DNA from: Eubacterium sp.
GTDB taxonomy: Bacteria > Bacillota > Clostridia > Lachnospirales > Lachnospiraceae
Reading direction: 5' to 3'
Assembly (NCBI GenBank): GCA_017433825.1
Contig: JAFRGL010000008.1
Coordinates: 1 to 64,000, forward strand
DNA length: 64,000 nucleotides
In this document: piece by piece, positions 1 to 8,110 of the stretch
Position numbering within the stretch: the first letter of the stretch is position 1
How the letters are laid out: every line of letters begins with the position of its first letter
The notes under the pieces: model-generated
Told to the model about the DNA's origin: nothing
The model's input: only the letters and a program-made list of their open reading frames with translations
Databases searched by the model: none
Translations under genes and position numbers: made by a program

Positions 1-1
1 C

Positions 2-61
2 GAGTTTCTGGAAAAGAAGCTCACCCGCATCCTGCTGAAGAATGTGGAGGATGACATATGA
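2..61 (+). CDS. C-terminal end of an upstream ORF (partial)
   Basis: An open frame enters from the left edge and gives a 19-residue tail beginning EFLEKKLTRI and ending VEDDI. It stops at TGA 59-61. That stop overlaps the ATG at 58-60 of the recombinase gene in an ATGA arrangement, which is typical of translationally coupled genes. Tandem small ORFs and serine recombinases are common in clostridial integrative elements, so this is probably the end of another element gene. The fragment is too short to assign a product. Confidence 0.4.
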   Translation, partial: EFLEKKLTRILLKNVEDDI

Positions 62-1776
62 CAAACGAGAAGAATTCAGTTATAATGGCACCAGCCAATC
101 CTGTTCAGACAGTTGCCCATGAAAAGGAGGAAACAGTAATGTTAAGGGCAACTGAAAAAATCACAGCGTTATACTGCCGGCTTTCGCAGGAAGATGAAAG
201 ACTTGGTGAGTCGTTGTCCATCGAAAACCAGAAACGTATCCTCGAAGCATATGCAAAGGAGCATCGTTTTCCCAATCCGGTATTCTTTGTTGATGACGGA
301 TACAGCGGAACCGACTTTGACCGTCCCGGCTTCCAGGCCATGCTGAACGAAATTGAATCTGACCATGTAGCGGTGTTACTAACAAAGGACCTGTCGCGTC
401 TGGGACGGAATTCCACGATGACAGGGATGTTCATCAACATCACTTTTGCAAAACATGATGTCCGCTACAGTGCCATCAATGACAATTTCGATTCTGCCAA
501 CCAGAACAGCGTGGACAATGACTTCGCCGGGATCCGGATGTGGTTCAATGAATTCTATGCAAGAGATACCAGCCGGAAGATCAGAGCTGTCAACAAGGCC
601 AAAGGTGAGCGAGGCGAACACCTCACGACCAATCCGCCCTTCGGATATATCAAAGATCCGGAGAATTCAAAACAGTGGATCATCGATGAAGAGGCCGCCA
701 AGGTGGTTAGGCACATCTTTGATCTCTGTATGGAAGGCCGGGGGCCGATGCAGATCGCAAAGCAGCTGACCGAAGAAAAGGTGTTGACTATTACGGCGTA
801 TGCAATCAAGGAAGGACGGAAAGGACTCGCCCCCGCTCCCGAAGACCCATACCATTGGGATTCGACTTCCGTGGTTGGTATCTTGGAAACAAGAGACTAT
901 ACCGGTTGCACTGTGAATTTCAAGACCTACACCAATTCGATCTGGGATAAAAAGACCAGGGAAAATCCTGTTGAAAAGCAGGCGATCTTCCACAACACCC
1001 AACCGGCAATCATCGAACCGGAGGTGTTCGATAAGGTCCAGGAAATCCGATCACAGCGACACCGCAGGTCAAAGACAGGCAAGTCCCATATGTTCTCCGG
1101 ATTAGTCTTTTGCTCAGACTGCAAGTCTAGGATGTACTACTGTACTACGAGCTACTATGAGGAACGCCAGGATCATTTCGTCTGTTCGAATTACCGCAGC
1201 AATACCGGGTCGTGCTCGGCGCATTTCATTCGGGCGGTCGTTCTGGAACAAATGGTCTGGGAGCATGTCAAAGAAGTCATCTGGTACGTAGGCCACTATG
1301 AAAATCATTTCAGGTTAATCATGGAAGCCAGGCTAAAACGGCAAAGCAAGGAAGTCCTGCAGGCAAAACAGAAACAGCTTGAAAAGGACGAGAAGCGTAT
1401 CGCTGAATTGGATCGTCTCTTCCTCCGTCTCTATGAAGACAATGTGGCATCCCGGATCAGTGATGACCGTTTCGCCATGATGAGCCGGGCTTATGAGGAT
1501 GAGCAGCGCGAACTGAAAGCGGAAGCAGAAGTCTTGCGGCGGGAAATCGAGACACAGGAACAACAGAACCAGAATCTTGAACTATTCATTCAGAAGGTCA
1601 GGAAGTATGCAGATGTGGCCGAATTGACGCCTTATGCGGCCCATGAGCTGATCAAGGCGATCTATGTCGGGGCTCCGGATAAAAGCAGTGGAAAACGCCG
1701 CCAGAGCATCCACATCTGCTATGATCTGATCGGGTTCATCCCGCTGAGTGAACTGATGGAACAGGAAATGGCATGA
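58..1776 (+). CDS. Large serine recombinase of an integrative element
   Basis: Site-specific DNA integrase/excisionase of the large serine recombinase family, 572 residues. The N-terminal resolvase domain (about residues 35-180) has the catalytic serine in YCRLSQED (S43) and the LTKDLSRLGRN motif. A recombinase domain follows (PPFGYIKDP, about 200-300). Next is a zinc-ribbon with CSDC near 350 and further cysteines (CSNYRSNTGSC), then a coiled coil at about 420-510. Two starts are credible. ATG 58 has GTGGAGG seven bases upstream and overlaps the previous stop. ATG 139 has AGGAGG eight bases upstream and gives a 545-residue protein beginning MLRATEKITALYCRLS, closer to usual family starts. 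The gene lies at the window edge, so the element it mobilises probably extends to the left. Confidence 0.93.
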   Translation: MTNEKNSVIMAPANPVQTVAHEKEETVMLRATEKITALYCRLSQEDERLGESLSIENQKRILEAYAKEHRFPNPVFFVDDGYSGTDFDRPGFQAMLNEIESDHVAVLLTKDLSRLGRNSTMTGMFINITFAKHDVRYSAINDNFDSANQNSVDNDFAGIRMWFNEFYARDTSRKIRAVNKAKGERGEHLTTNPPFGYIKDPENSKQWIIDEEAAKVVRHIFDLCMEGRGPMQIAKQLTEEKVLTITAYAIKEGRKGLAPAPEDPYHWDSTSVVGILETRDYTGCTVNFKTYTNSIWDKKTRENPVEKQAIFHNTQPAIIEPEVFDKVQEIRSQRHRRSKTGKSHMFSGLVFCSDCKSRMYYCTTSYYEERQDHFVCSNYRSNTGSCSAHFIRAVVLEQMVWEHVKEVIWYVGHYENHFRLIMEARLKRQSKEVLQAKQKQLEKDEKRIAELDRLFLRLYEDNVASRISDDRFAMMSRAYEDEQRELKAEAEVLRREIETQEQQNQNLELFIQKVRKYADVAELTPYAAHELIKAIYVGAPDKSSGKRRQSIHICYDLIGFIPLSELMEQEMA

Positions 1777-1797
1777 CCCGAAGATCATGCCATTTCC
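1764..1797 (+). terminator. 13-bp perfect hairpin over the recombinase stop codon
   Basis: GGAAATGGCATGA (1764-1776) pairs perfectly with TCATGCCATTTCC (1785-1797) around an 8-nt loop. The left arm contains the TGA stop of the recombinase. No U-run follows directly. A weaker GC hairpin ending in TTTTT lies at about 1826-1851. It may stop plus-strand transcription, or the inverted repeat may belong to the end of the mobile element. Confidence 0.5.
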
Positions 1798-1870
1798 AGA
1801 AAACTATAAAACTTTCTTATGCGCCCCGGCCTTTCCGGGAAGCCTTTTTGCTGCAGATTAAGCCGCAGAT

Positions 1871-3229
1871 TTACAGTGCCAGAAGATTCTTGATAGCCTG
1901 CACGTAGATTTCCACCTGCAGCTTGAACTGGTCAACCTTCAGGAATTCGTCTGCGTTGTGGATGTGGTTGTCCTTGTCCTGCCAGCCGCAGCCGAAGGCA
2001 ATGATGCCGGGCACTTCCTTGGCATAGGTGCCGCCGCCGATAACCTGCATCTGACGTTCTGTATCGCCGGTAACGTCGATATAAGCCTGGTGCAGAGCCT
2101 TCACCATGGGGGAATCCAGCGGGAAGAACAGAGATTCCACCTGGTTCGTGATGGTGCAGCTGCCCTTTTCGTCTTCCAGATACGGTCCGACCAATTCCCT
2201 CATCTGTTCCGGGGTGTAGGTAACCGGTACACGGATGTCGATGGTGCAGGAAATCACGCCGTCTTCCGTCTTTACGATGCCGTTGTTGAAGGTCAGGTTT
2301 CCGTAGTCGTCCTGCACGTTGATGCCGAAGCCTTCGCCGTTGCAGGCTGTGCCGATGTGGCTGTTATAGTATTCCACGAAATCATCCTTCATGCCGGCAT
2401 CCGCCAGGGCCTTCATGGTAAAGCTGGCCGCATTCACGCCCAGAAGGGGCGTGCTGGCATGGGCAGCCACGCCGACAGCGTCGATGGTAATCTTTCCGTC
2501 TTCTTCGCTGACGGTGAATTCCTTAAGCGGGGTCTCCGCCAGGGCCTTCCTTAACGCTTCCGCATTTACTTCAGATGCCGGGACAACGGTAATACAGTGG
2601 TTGCAGACCGCATTGGTCACAAAACCGCCGTTCATGTCGATGATTTTCGTATTTTTGCTCTTTGCCAGCATGGCCATCATGCCTTTTTCACCGTAAATGC
2701 CCGGGAATTCGGCATCGGGCGTAAAGCCCACGGTCACAGGCTCTTCCACCTGGCCGTAATGAACCATGCAGGGGGAACCGGTTTCCTCTGCGCAGCCCAT
2801 GATTACACGGATTCGTTTGTTTAAGGAAACGCCCTCTTCCTGCAGCACCTTCAGGGCATACAGGGCGGCAACCACCGCACCTTTGTCATCGGAAACGCCC
2901 CGGCCGTACAGCACATCGCCTTTCCTTGTCAGGGTAAAGGGATCGGTGCTCCAGCCCTCGCCCGCAGGTACGATATCCAGATGGGCGGCAATGCCGATGA
3001 TATCCTTCCCTTCGCCGATCTGCGCATAACCGCAGTAATTGTCCAGGTTCTTCGTTTCAAAGCCCATTTCCCCCGCCATCTGCAGGGCTTCCGCCAGTAC
3101 GGCGGCCGGACCTTCGCCGAAGGGTTTTCCGGGCTGGGCTTCTCCGCGTTTGGAATCATATTTTACCAGCTTTCCCAGCTGGGAAATCATTTCTTCCGAT
3201 AATTCTTCTATTCTTTTTTTTACGTCCAT
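1871..3229 (-). CDS. PepV-like M20 family dipeptidase
   Basis: Cytoplasmic zinc metallopeptidase of the M20 family, PepV/Sapep branch, 452 residues. Metal-ligand and catalytic motifs are visible: AAHLDIVPAGEGW, YGRGVSDDKG, MGCAEETGSP (the EE pair) and FTPDAEFP, with a lid domain inserted in the middle and GGGTYAKE near the C-terminus. These match enzymes that remove N-terminal residues from dipeptides. The start at 3229 is chosen because GAGGAG lies just upstream of ATGGACGTA. An ATG 14 codons earlier has no ribosome site. The gene is monocistronic and divergent from the phosphatase gene at 3424. The substrate is inferred from the family only. Confidence 0.9.
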   Translation of the reverse strand: MDVKKRIEELSEEMISQLGKLVKYDSKRGEAQPGKPFGEGPAAVLAEALQMAGEMGFETKNLDNYCGYAQIGEGKDIIGIAAHLDIVPAGEGWSTDPFTLTRKGDVLYGRGVSDDKGAVVAALYALKVLQEEGVSLNKRIRVIMGCAEETGSPCMVHYGQVEEPVTVGFTPDAEFPGIYGEKGMMAMLAKSKNTKIIDMNGGFVTNAVCNHCITVVPASEVNAEALRKALAETPLKEFTVSEEDGKITIDAVGVAAHASTPLLGVNAASFTMKALADAGMKDDFVEYYNSHIGTACNGEGFGINVQDDYGNLTFNNGIVKTEDGVISCTIDIRVPVTYTPEQMRELVGPYLEDEKGSCTITNQVESLFFPLDSPMVKALHQAYIDVTGDTERQMQVIGGGTYAKEVPGIIAFGCGWQDKDNHIHNADEFLKVDQFKLQVEIYVQAIKNLLAL

Positions 3230-3423
3230 ATTTCTCTCCTCTGTGGATAATAATCTGATAGCATCATACATTCTTTTCGCCGGTTATTCAATGACTTTCT
3301 CGGTCAGGAAGGGTTTGATTGACTTCGCCGCGTTTTCGAAGTAAGATTTACGTATCAACAGCTGTCCGGATCGGAATTACATCCGGCTGCATATCATTTT
3401 AAACAGGAAAAGGACTCCGGCAA

Positions 3424-3996
3424 ATGAAGATCTGGATAACCCGGCACGGGCAGACCGACCTGAACAAGGACAATAAAATGCAGGGGAGGATTGACATTCC
3501 CTTAAATGAAACCGGCATCGCCCAGGCAAAAGCTGCCCGGGAGAAGATCGGTGATATTCATTTCGACGCCGTCTATTCCAGTCCGCTTAAAAGGGCCCGG
3601 CTTACCGCTTCCATCATAAGCGGCGTACCGGAGGAAGACATCCTTATCGACGAAAGGCTTATTGAAACGGATTTCGGGCCTTTCGACTGCTGCCCGTTTA
3701 AGGACATGAGCATCGGCATGAAGCTTTACTGGTTCCTGCCGGAAATTTTCCCCGCGCCGAAGGGTGTGGAAACCGTCAAATCCATGGTGGAAAGAAGCTC
3801 GTCCTTCCTTGCCGAACTGGAACAGAAGCCTTACGAAAATGTGCTGGTGACCTGCCACGGCGGCATCATCCGGGCGCTGAAGGGCTATCTTTCCGACAGG
3901 AAAAACGGCATTCTGTGGCGGCCCAGACCGAAAAACTGTGAAATCCGGGTCTATTCTTCCGAAAACGGCCGGCATTCTTTTGCAGCCGGATATTAA
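3424..3996 (+). CDS. Histidine phosphatase family protein
   Basis: A 190-residue phosphatase or mutase of the phosphoglycerate-mutase-like superfamily. The catalytic RHG is at residues 7-9, followed by the usual TDLNKDNKMQGR and PLNETG segments. YSSPLKRARLTA and a second catalytic histidine in VTCHGGIIRAL (about residue 141) complete the active site. The members closest in size include alpha-ribazole phosphatase (CobC) and small-molecule phosphatases. A cobalamin cluster lies far away in this window, but nothing local links the two. A possible AAGGA site lies about 9 nt upstream. It is followed by the dehydrogenase gene 50 nt downstream and may be cotranscribed with it. Confidence 0.87.
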   Translation: MKIWITRHGQTDLNKDNKMQGRIDIPLNETGIAQAKAAREKIGDIHFDAVYSSPLKRARLTASIISGVPEEDILIDERLIETDFGPFDCCPFKDMSIGMKLYWFLPEIFPAPKGVETVKSMVERSSSFLAELEQKPYENVLVTCHGGIIRALKGYLSDRKNGILWRPRPKNCEIRVYSSENGRHSFAAGY

Positions 3997-4046
3997 TGAA
4001 CAGCCGCTTGGAAGCGGCATTTCCCTGAGATGTAAAGGAGGTTATC

Positions 4047-5003
4047 ATGAGCAGAAAACTCATTGTGGGTGTACCCGAACTGACGGATGCGGATAGGAAG
4101 CAAATCGCCGAAGCGGCGGACAGAAACGGTTTTGAAGCGGTATTCTGCACAATGCGGGAGGAAGCCCTGCCCGATGACGCGGAAATCGTCTTTTCCGGCT
4201 CGCCGGCCTTCGCGAAGATTTCGCGGAATCTTCGCTGGCAGTGTTCGGTTTCGGCAGGCGTAAACCAGTTCAAGGGCATTCCCGTCTTTGAAGACGGCAC
4301 CGCCATGCTGACCAACTCCTCCGGCGCCTATGGCGTGACCATTGCCGAGCATCTGGTCATGATGACCCTGGAAATGCTGCGCCGCCAGGTGGAATTCGCC
4401 GCGGCAGCTGCCCGGAATGAATGGATTAAGCCCCTGCCGGTTAAATCCATTTACGAAAGCCGGGTAACCTTTGCCGGCACCGGCGATATCGGCTGTGAAA
4501 CCGCGAAAAGAATCCGCTCCTTTGAGCCTGCCGCCATGTACGGCGTAAACCGCAGGGGCAGGAATCCGGAGAATCTCTTCGACCGCATCTACACGCAGGA
4601 ACAGATCGGGGATGTGCTGCCGGAAACCGACATTCTCATCATTTCCATGCCCGGCACGGATGAAACCTTCCACATGCTGGATGAGAAGCGTCTTGCCCTG
4701 CTGCCCGACGGCGCGCTCATCGTCAATGTGGGCCGCGGCTTTATCATCGATGAGAAAGCCCTGCTGCCCGAACTGGAATCCGGCAGGCTTGCCGCCGCCC
4801 TGGACGTATTCGAAACCGAGCCGCTTCCGGCGGACAATCCCCTGTGGAACAGCCCGAATCTGCTGATCCTGCCCCACGTGGCCGGCAACATGACGCTTGC
4901 TCACACCCGGGAGAAAATCGTCGCCCAGTTCCTGGAGGATTTTGACAATTACTGCGCGCAGAAGCCTCTGGCCCGGCTGGTGGATCTGAAAGCGGGATAC
5001 TAA
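4047..5003 (+). CDS. D-2-hydroxyacid dehydrogenase (NAD-dependent)
   Basis: A 318-residue cytoplasmic oxidoreductase of the D-isomer-specific 2-hydroxyacid dehydrogenase family, which interconverts 2-oxoacids and D-2-hydroxyacids. The Rossmann dinucleotide motif appears as FAGTGDIG (near residue 147). The family signature LPDGALIVNVGRG is present, with the acid in LDVFETEPLP and the catalytic histidine in LPHVAGN. A perfect AAAGGAGG precedes ATG 4047. The substrate cannot be read from the sequence. The last gene before a strong terminator. Confidence 0.88.
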   Translation: MSRKLIVGVPELTDADRKQIAEAADRNGFEAVFCTMREEALPDDAEIVFSGSPAFAKISRNLRWQCSVSAGVNQFKGIPVFEDGTAMLTNSSGAYGVTIAEHLVMMTLEMLRRQVEFAAAAARNEWIKPLPVKSIYESRVTFAGTGDIGCETAKRIRSFEPAAMYGVNRRGRNPENLFDRIYTQEQIGDVLPETDILIISMPGTDETFHMLDEKRLALLPDGALIVNVGRGFIIDEKALLPELESGRLAAALDVFETEPLPADNPLWNSPNLLILPHVAGNMTLAHTREKIVAQFLEDFDNYCAQKPLARLVDLKAGY

Positions 5004-5017
5004 TCCTTCTTTGCTGT

Positions 5018-5058
5018 AAACAAAAACTACCCGTGCCAGGCACGGGTAGTTTTTGTTT
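5018..5058. terminator. Bidirectional intrinsic terminator
   Basis: A perfect 20-bp inverted repeat (left arm 5018-5037, right arm 5039-5058) with a CCGTGCC/GGCACGG core is flanked by an A-run on one side and a T-run on the other. It sits 15 nt after the dehydrogenase stop. It can end plus-strand transcription and also minus-strand transcription from the cyclophilin gene. Confidence 0.87.
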
Positions 5059-5168
5059 AGTCTTTCTCTGCGGCTTTCCCGGGATATTTACGGTTCAGTT
5101 ACTGCTTTCCTGCTTTTGGTACGTAGTTTTCTGCAGAAATCTACGGACTGAATTATGTATTTTTGATA

Positions 5169-5801
5169 TCAGTCCGTAATTACAATTTTTTCGATTACCG
5201 GCTGCTCTTCCGGCCGGATGGTACCGTTGTTATCGGTGGGATTGGCGTCTTTGGCGATCTGCTGCGCAATCTCCAGGCCCTCCGTTACACGGCCGAAGGC
5301 CGCGTAGCTGCCGTCCAGGAAGGTGGAATCCGCCACGGTAATGAAAAACTGGGAGCTGGCGGAATCATACGCCTTTGACCTTGCCATGGAAATAATGCCC
5401 GCCACGTGGCTTATCGGGTTGTCCACGCCGTTGTCGGCAAATTCTCCCTTGATAGTGTCCGGTGAACCTCCGTAGCCGTTGCCCTCCGGGTCGCCTCCCT
5501 GAATCATGAAGCCGTCCATAATCCGATGGAAGGTCAGGCCGTCGTAGAAGCCCTCCTGCGCCAGTTTGATGAAGTTTGCCACTGTGATCGGCGCAGTGCC
5601 CTCGTCCAGCTCCAGCTTGATGGTGCCGTAATCTTTAATGGTGATTTCCGCGTGCCGCACCTGTTCGAAAGTCCCCTCCGGTACAGATACAGGTGATGCA
5701 GATGCTGAAGATGAAGAAGCTTCCTCCTTTTTCCCGCCGCAGGCGCAAAGCGCAAGGGCTGTAACCGCAGCCAGAAGGATAATGCCAAGTCGTTTTTTCA
5801 T
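5169..5801 (-). CDS. Cyclophilin-type peptidyl-prolyl isomerase lipoprotein
   Basis: A 210-residue surface lipoprotein. The signal peptide ends in the lipobox LCAC (cysteine near residue 20), followed by a Ser/Ala-rich linker to about residue 45. The rest is a cyclophilin domain with FHRIMDGFMIQGGDP, a SQFFITVADSTFLDGSYAAFG core and a VTEGLE tail. It should catalyse prolyl cis-trans isomerisation on proteins folding outside the membrane. GGAG lies upstream of the start. It is monocistronic and ends at the bidirectional terminator at 5018-5058. Confidence 0.92.
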   Translation of the reverse strand: MKKRLGIILLAAVTALALCACGGKKEEASSSSASASPVSVPEGTFEQVRHAEITIKDYGTIKLELDEGTAPITVANFIKLAQEGFYDGLTFHRIMDGFMIQGGDPEGNGYGGSPDTIKGEFADNGVDNPISHVAGIISMARSKAYDSASSQFFITVADSTFLDGSYAAFGRVTEGLEIAQQIAKDANPTDNNGTIRPEEQPVIEKIVITD

Positions 5802-5829
5802 ATTTTTTCTCCGTTATTGTCCGTATTTA

Positions 5830-5855
5830 ACGGCGGTAAGTGCCGCCGTCTTTTT
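5830..5855 (+). terminator. GC hairpin with U-run (plus-strand)
   Basis: ACGGCGG (5830-5836) pairs with CCGCCGT (5843-5849), followed by CTTTTTATTTT. It has the form of an intrinsic terminator on the plus strand, yet lies just upstream of the minus-strand cyclophilin start. On the minus strand it would fold in the 5' leader of that gene. Confidence 0.4.
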
Positions 5856-5903
5856 ATTTTCCGTGTTTTTGTGATACCGCTGTCACCTGCCAGGCAGTAT
5901 GTT

Positions 5904-6203
5904 GTACGAAGATAAAAACAAAACTGCAGGGTTTTCGCTGTACCAACGCGCTGCCAGACTCTGAATTATACGAAGATAACAACAAAACTGCTGAGTTTTC
6001 GCTGTACCAACGCGCTGCCAGACTCTGAATTGTACGAAGATAACAACAAAACTGCAGGGTTTTCGCTGTACCAACGCGCTGCCAGACTCTGAATTGTACG
6101 AAGATAAAAGCAAAGCTGCAGGGTTTTCGCTGTATCAGAGCGCTGCCAGGCTCTGAATTGTACGAAGATAACAACAAAGCTGCAGGGTTTTCGCTGTACC
6201 GAC
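5904..6203. repeat. 64-bp tandem repeat array, 4 full copies plus a partial fifth
   Basis: TACGAAGATAA recurs at 5905, 5969, 6033, 6097 and 6161, an exact 64-bp period. Each unit continues through a core GCAGGGTTTTCGCTGTA and GCTGCCAGACTCTGAAT with a few substitutions. The last copy is cut short at about 6203. The period is not a multiple of three, so the open frames across it are the same sequence read in successive frames, not proteins. No unique spacers separate the units, so it is not a CRISPR array. It lies between the cyclophilin start and the gamma-glutamyltransferase promoter. Confidence 0.95.
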
Positions 6204-6230
6204 GAATCTGCGGCCGGCCCGGCAGGTTGA

Positions 6231-6273
6231 ATCTGTTTCAAAACAGATGATTTCAAAACAGATGATTTCAAAA
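6231..6273. repeat. 15-bp direct repeat pair with overlapping palindrome
   Basis: CAGATGATTTCAAAA occurs twice in tandem (6244-6258 and 6259-6273). ATCTGTTT (6231-6238) and AAACAGAT (6241-6248) form a perfect 8-bp inverted repeat overlapping the first copy. It lies about 75 nt upstream of the gamma-glutamyltransferase promoter and could be a regulator site. Confidence 0.7.
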
Positions 6274-6345
6274 AGTATACTTACAAAAGCCGCCGCTGTC
6301 AACCGGACAGGCGGAAAATGCCTTGCCCCTCCGGCAAAGTAAATA

Positions 6346-6374
6346 TTGTCATCCCGCCTGAAAAAGCCTATTAT
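6346..6374 (+). promoter_or_regulatory. Sigma-A type promoter for the gamma-glutamyltransferase gene
   Basis: TTGTCA (6346-6351), a 17-bp spacer, then TATTAT (6369-6374). It lies 66 nt upstream of the ATG at 6441. An upstream in-frame ATG at 6318 lies before this promoter, which supports 6441 as the true start. Confidence 0.6.
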
Positions 6375-6440
6375 CTGGTTAAGAAAAGTTATACCTTGCT
6401 TTTTAAGAAAAAGCGACCTGCAGTTATAAGGAGAAAAGAA

Positions 6441-8066
6441 ATGCCTGATTTTGATCCCCTCCTGCAAAGATATCCGTCCCAGAGGTTTCCGCTGTATGCC
6501 GCGGGCGGCATGGTGAACTGTTCGGTTCCCCAGGCCTCCGCAGCCGGCCTGGAAGCATTGCGGGCCGGCGGAAATGCCATGGACGCAGCCGTTGCAGCCG
6601 CCGCGGCCTTAACCGTAACCGAACCCACCGCCAACGGACTGGGTTCCGATGCCTTTGCCATCATCTGGAGTGAAAAAGATAAAAAGCTGTACGGCTTAAA
6701 TGCCAGCGGGCCGTCCCCCGCAATGGCATCTGCCTCCCTCCTTCTGGAGGAAGGGAAGGACGACTGCGGAAAAATGCCCAAATACGGCTGGATGCCGGTA
6801 ACTGTCCCCGGCGCGCCTGCTGCCTGGGCCGCAGTTACAAAGCGTTTCGGAAAACGCAGCCTGGCGGACAACTTAAGCCCTGCAATCCGCTACGCGAAAA
6901 ACGGCTATCCCGCCGGGGCAAACCTGGCCAGAAGCTGGCAGAATGCGTATAACATCTACAGAAAAAGGCTTTCCGGGCCCTGTTTTGACGCCTGGTTTGA
7001 CACCTTTGCGCCGGAAGGCCGCACGCCTTCTGCAGGTGATCTGGTAACGCTTCCCGACCACGCGGAAACGCTGGCTGCCATTGCCGAAACCGATGCCAGA
7101 GCCTTCTATGAAGGCGATCTGGCGAAAAAGGCGGATGCGGAAAGCCGGAAAATGGGCGGCTATTTAAGGTACGAAGACCTGGCCTCATATAAGCCCATCT
7201 GGGTTGAGCCCATCCGGGTAAATTACCGGGGTGTTGATGTATGCGAGATCCCGCCCAACGGCCAGGGAATTGCGGCATTAATGGCATTAAACATCCTGAA
7301 AGAGTTTTCCTTTACCGACCGGGATGACCCCTTAACCCTCCACCGGCAGATAGAAGCGATGAAAATCGCCTATGCAGACGCCAAATACTACGTCACCGAC
7401 CCTGAATACATGCGGGTGGACTACCACGACCTCATCCTTCCGGAATACGGCGCCGCGCGGGCAGCGGAAATCGGTGATACGGCGGAGCTTCGAAGCCCCG
7501 ACACCCCGCCTTCCTCCGGCACGGTTTATCTTTGCTGCGCGGACAGTGAAGGAAATATGGTTTCCTTCATCCAGTCCAATTACGGCGGTTTCGGCTCCGG
7601 CATCGTCATCCCGGGCACCGGCATCGCCCTGCAGAACCGCGGCGCTGATTTCTCCCTTGACCCGGAAGCGGCAAATGTGCTGGCAGGCGGCAAACGCAGC
7701 TACCATACGATTATTCCGGGCTTCCTGATGAAGGACGGCCTTCCTTTAGGCCCCTTCGGGGTCATGGGCGGCTACATGCAGCCCCAGGGGCATGTCCAGG
7801 TGGTCATGAATATGGTGGATTTTCATCTGGATCCCCAGCAGGCGCTGGACGCGCCGCGCTGGCAGTGGATGAAGGGCAATGAAGTGACTGTGGAAACACG
7901 CTTTGACGCGAACCTGGCCCAGGCGCTGCAGCGCCGCGGCCACAGGATCAGCGTGGATTTGGATACATCTTCCTTCGGCCGCGGCCAGATTATTCTGCGT
8001 CTTCCAAACGGCGTCTACGCCGGCGGCTGCGAATCCCGCACCGACAGCAATATCGCTTTGTTCTGA
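6441..8066 (+). CDS. Gamma-glutamyltransferase family protein
   Basis: An N-terminal-nucleophile hydrolase of the gamma-glutamyltranspeptidase family, 541 residues, normally autoprocessed into two chains. The N-terminal family signature is CSVPQASAAGLEALRAGGNA followed by DAAVA. The processing site and nucleophile threonine is T361 in SSGTVYLC, followed by SNYGGFGSG. No signal peptide is visible, so it is probably cytoplasmic, unlike the periplasmic E. coli enzyme. The start at 6441 follows AAGGAGAAAAGAA and lies downstream of a promoter. It may act on glutathione, gamma-glutamyl peptides or oligopeptides. The exact substrate is not shown by sequence. Confidence 0.92.
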   Translation: MPDFDPLLQRYPSQRFPLYAAGGMVNCSVPQASAAGLEALRAGGNAMDAAVAAAAALTVTEPTANGLGSDAFAIIWSEKDKKLYGLNASGPSPAMASASLLLEEGKDDCGKMPKYGWMPVTVPGAPAAWAAVTKRFGKRSLADNLSPAIRYAKNGYPAGANLARSWQNAYNIYRKRLSGPCFDAWFDTFAPEGRTPSAGDLVTLPDHAETLAAIAETDARAFYEGDLAKKADAESRKMGGYLRYEDLASYKPIWVEPIRVNYRGVDVCEIPPNGQGIAALMALNILKEFSFTDRDDPLTLHRQIEAMKIAYADAKYYVTDPEYMRVDYHDLILPEYGAARAAEIGDTAELRSPDTPPSSGTVYLCCADSEGNMVSFIQSNYGGFGSGIVIPGTGIALQNRGADFSLDPEAANVLAGGKRSYHTIIPGFLMKDGLPLGPFGVMGGYMQPQGHVQVVMNMVDFHLDPQQALDAPRWQWMKGNEVTVETRFDANLAQALQRRGHRISVDLDTSSFGRGQIILRLPNGVYAGGCESRTDSNIALF

Positions 8067-8105
8067 AAAAAACAGGCACGGGCATTTAGCCCGTGCCTGT
8101 TTTTT
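8067..8105. terminator. Bidirectional intrinsic terminator
   Basis: A 17-bp perfect stem (8067-8083 with 8089-8105), with CAGGCACGGGC pairing to GCCCGTGCCTG, flanked by A6 and T6. It lies between the convergent gamma-glutamyltransferase and tocopherol-cyclase-like genes and serves both strands. The CGTGCC core resembles the hairpins at 5018 and 42862. Confidence 0.9.
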
Positions 8106-8110
8106 ACCGG

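Noticed and set aside
1764-1797. Attachment site core at the recombinase stop hairpin
   Set aside because: The inverted repeat is clear, but without the other element end or an empty site no crossover core can be assigned, so it was listed only as a hairpin.
3993-4904. 303-codon minus-strand open frame
   Set aside because: Antisense to the 2-hydroxyacid dehydrogenase, whose motifs and ribosome site are clear.
5904-6203. CRISPR-like array
   Set aside because: Units are contiguous 64-bp copies without unique spacers, and no cas gene is present.
5854-6467. Overlapping minus-strand open frames encoding repeated QRKPCSF- and SSYNSE-type segments
   Set aside because: They are the 64-bp tandem repeat read in three successive frames. 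None has a ribosome site and the repeat period is not a multiple of three.
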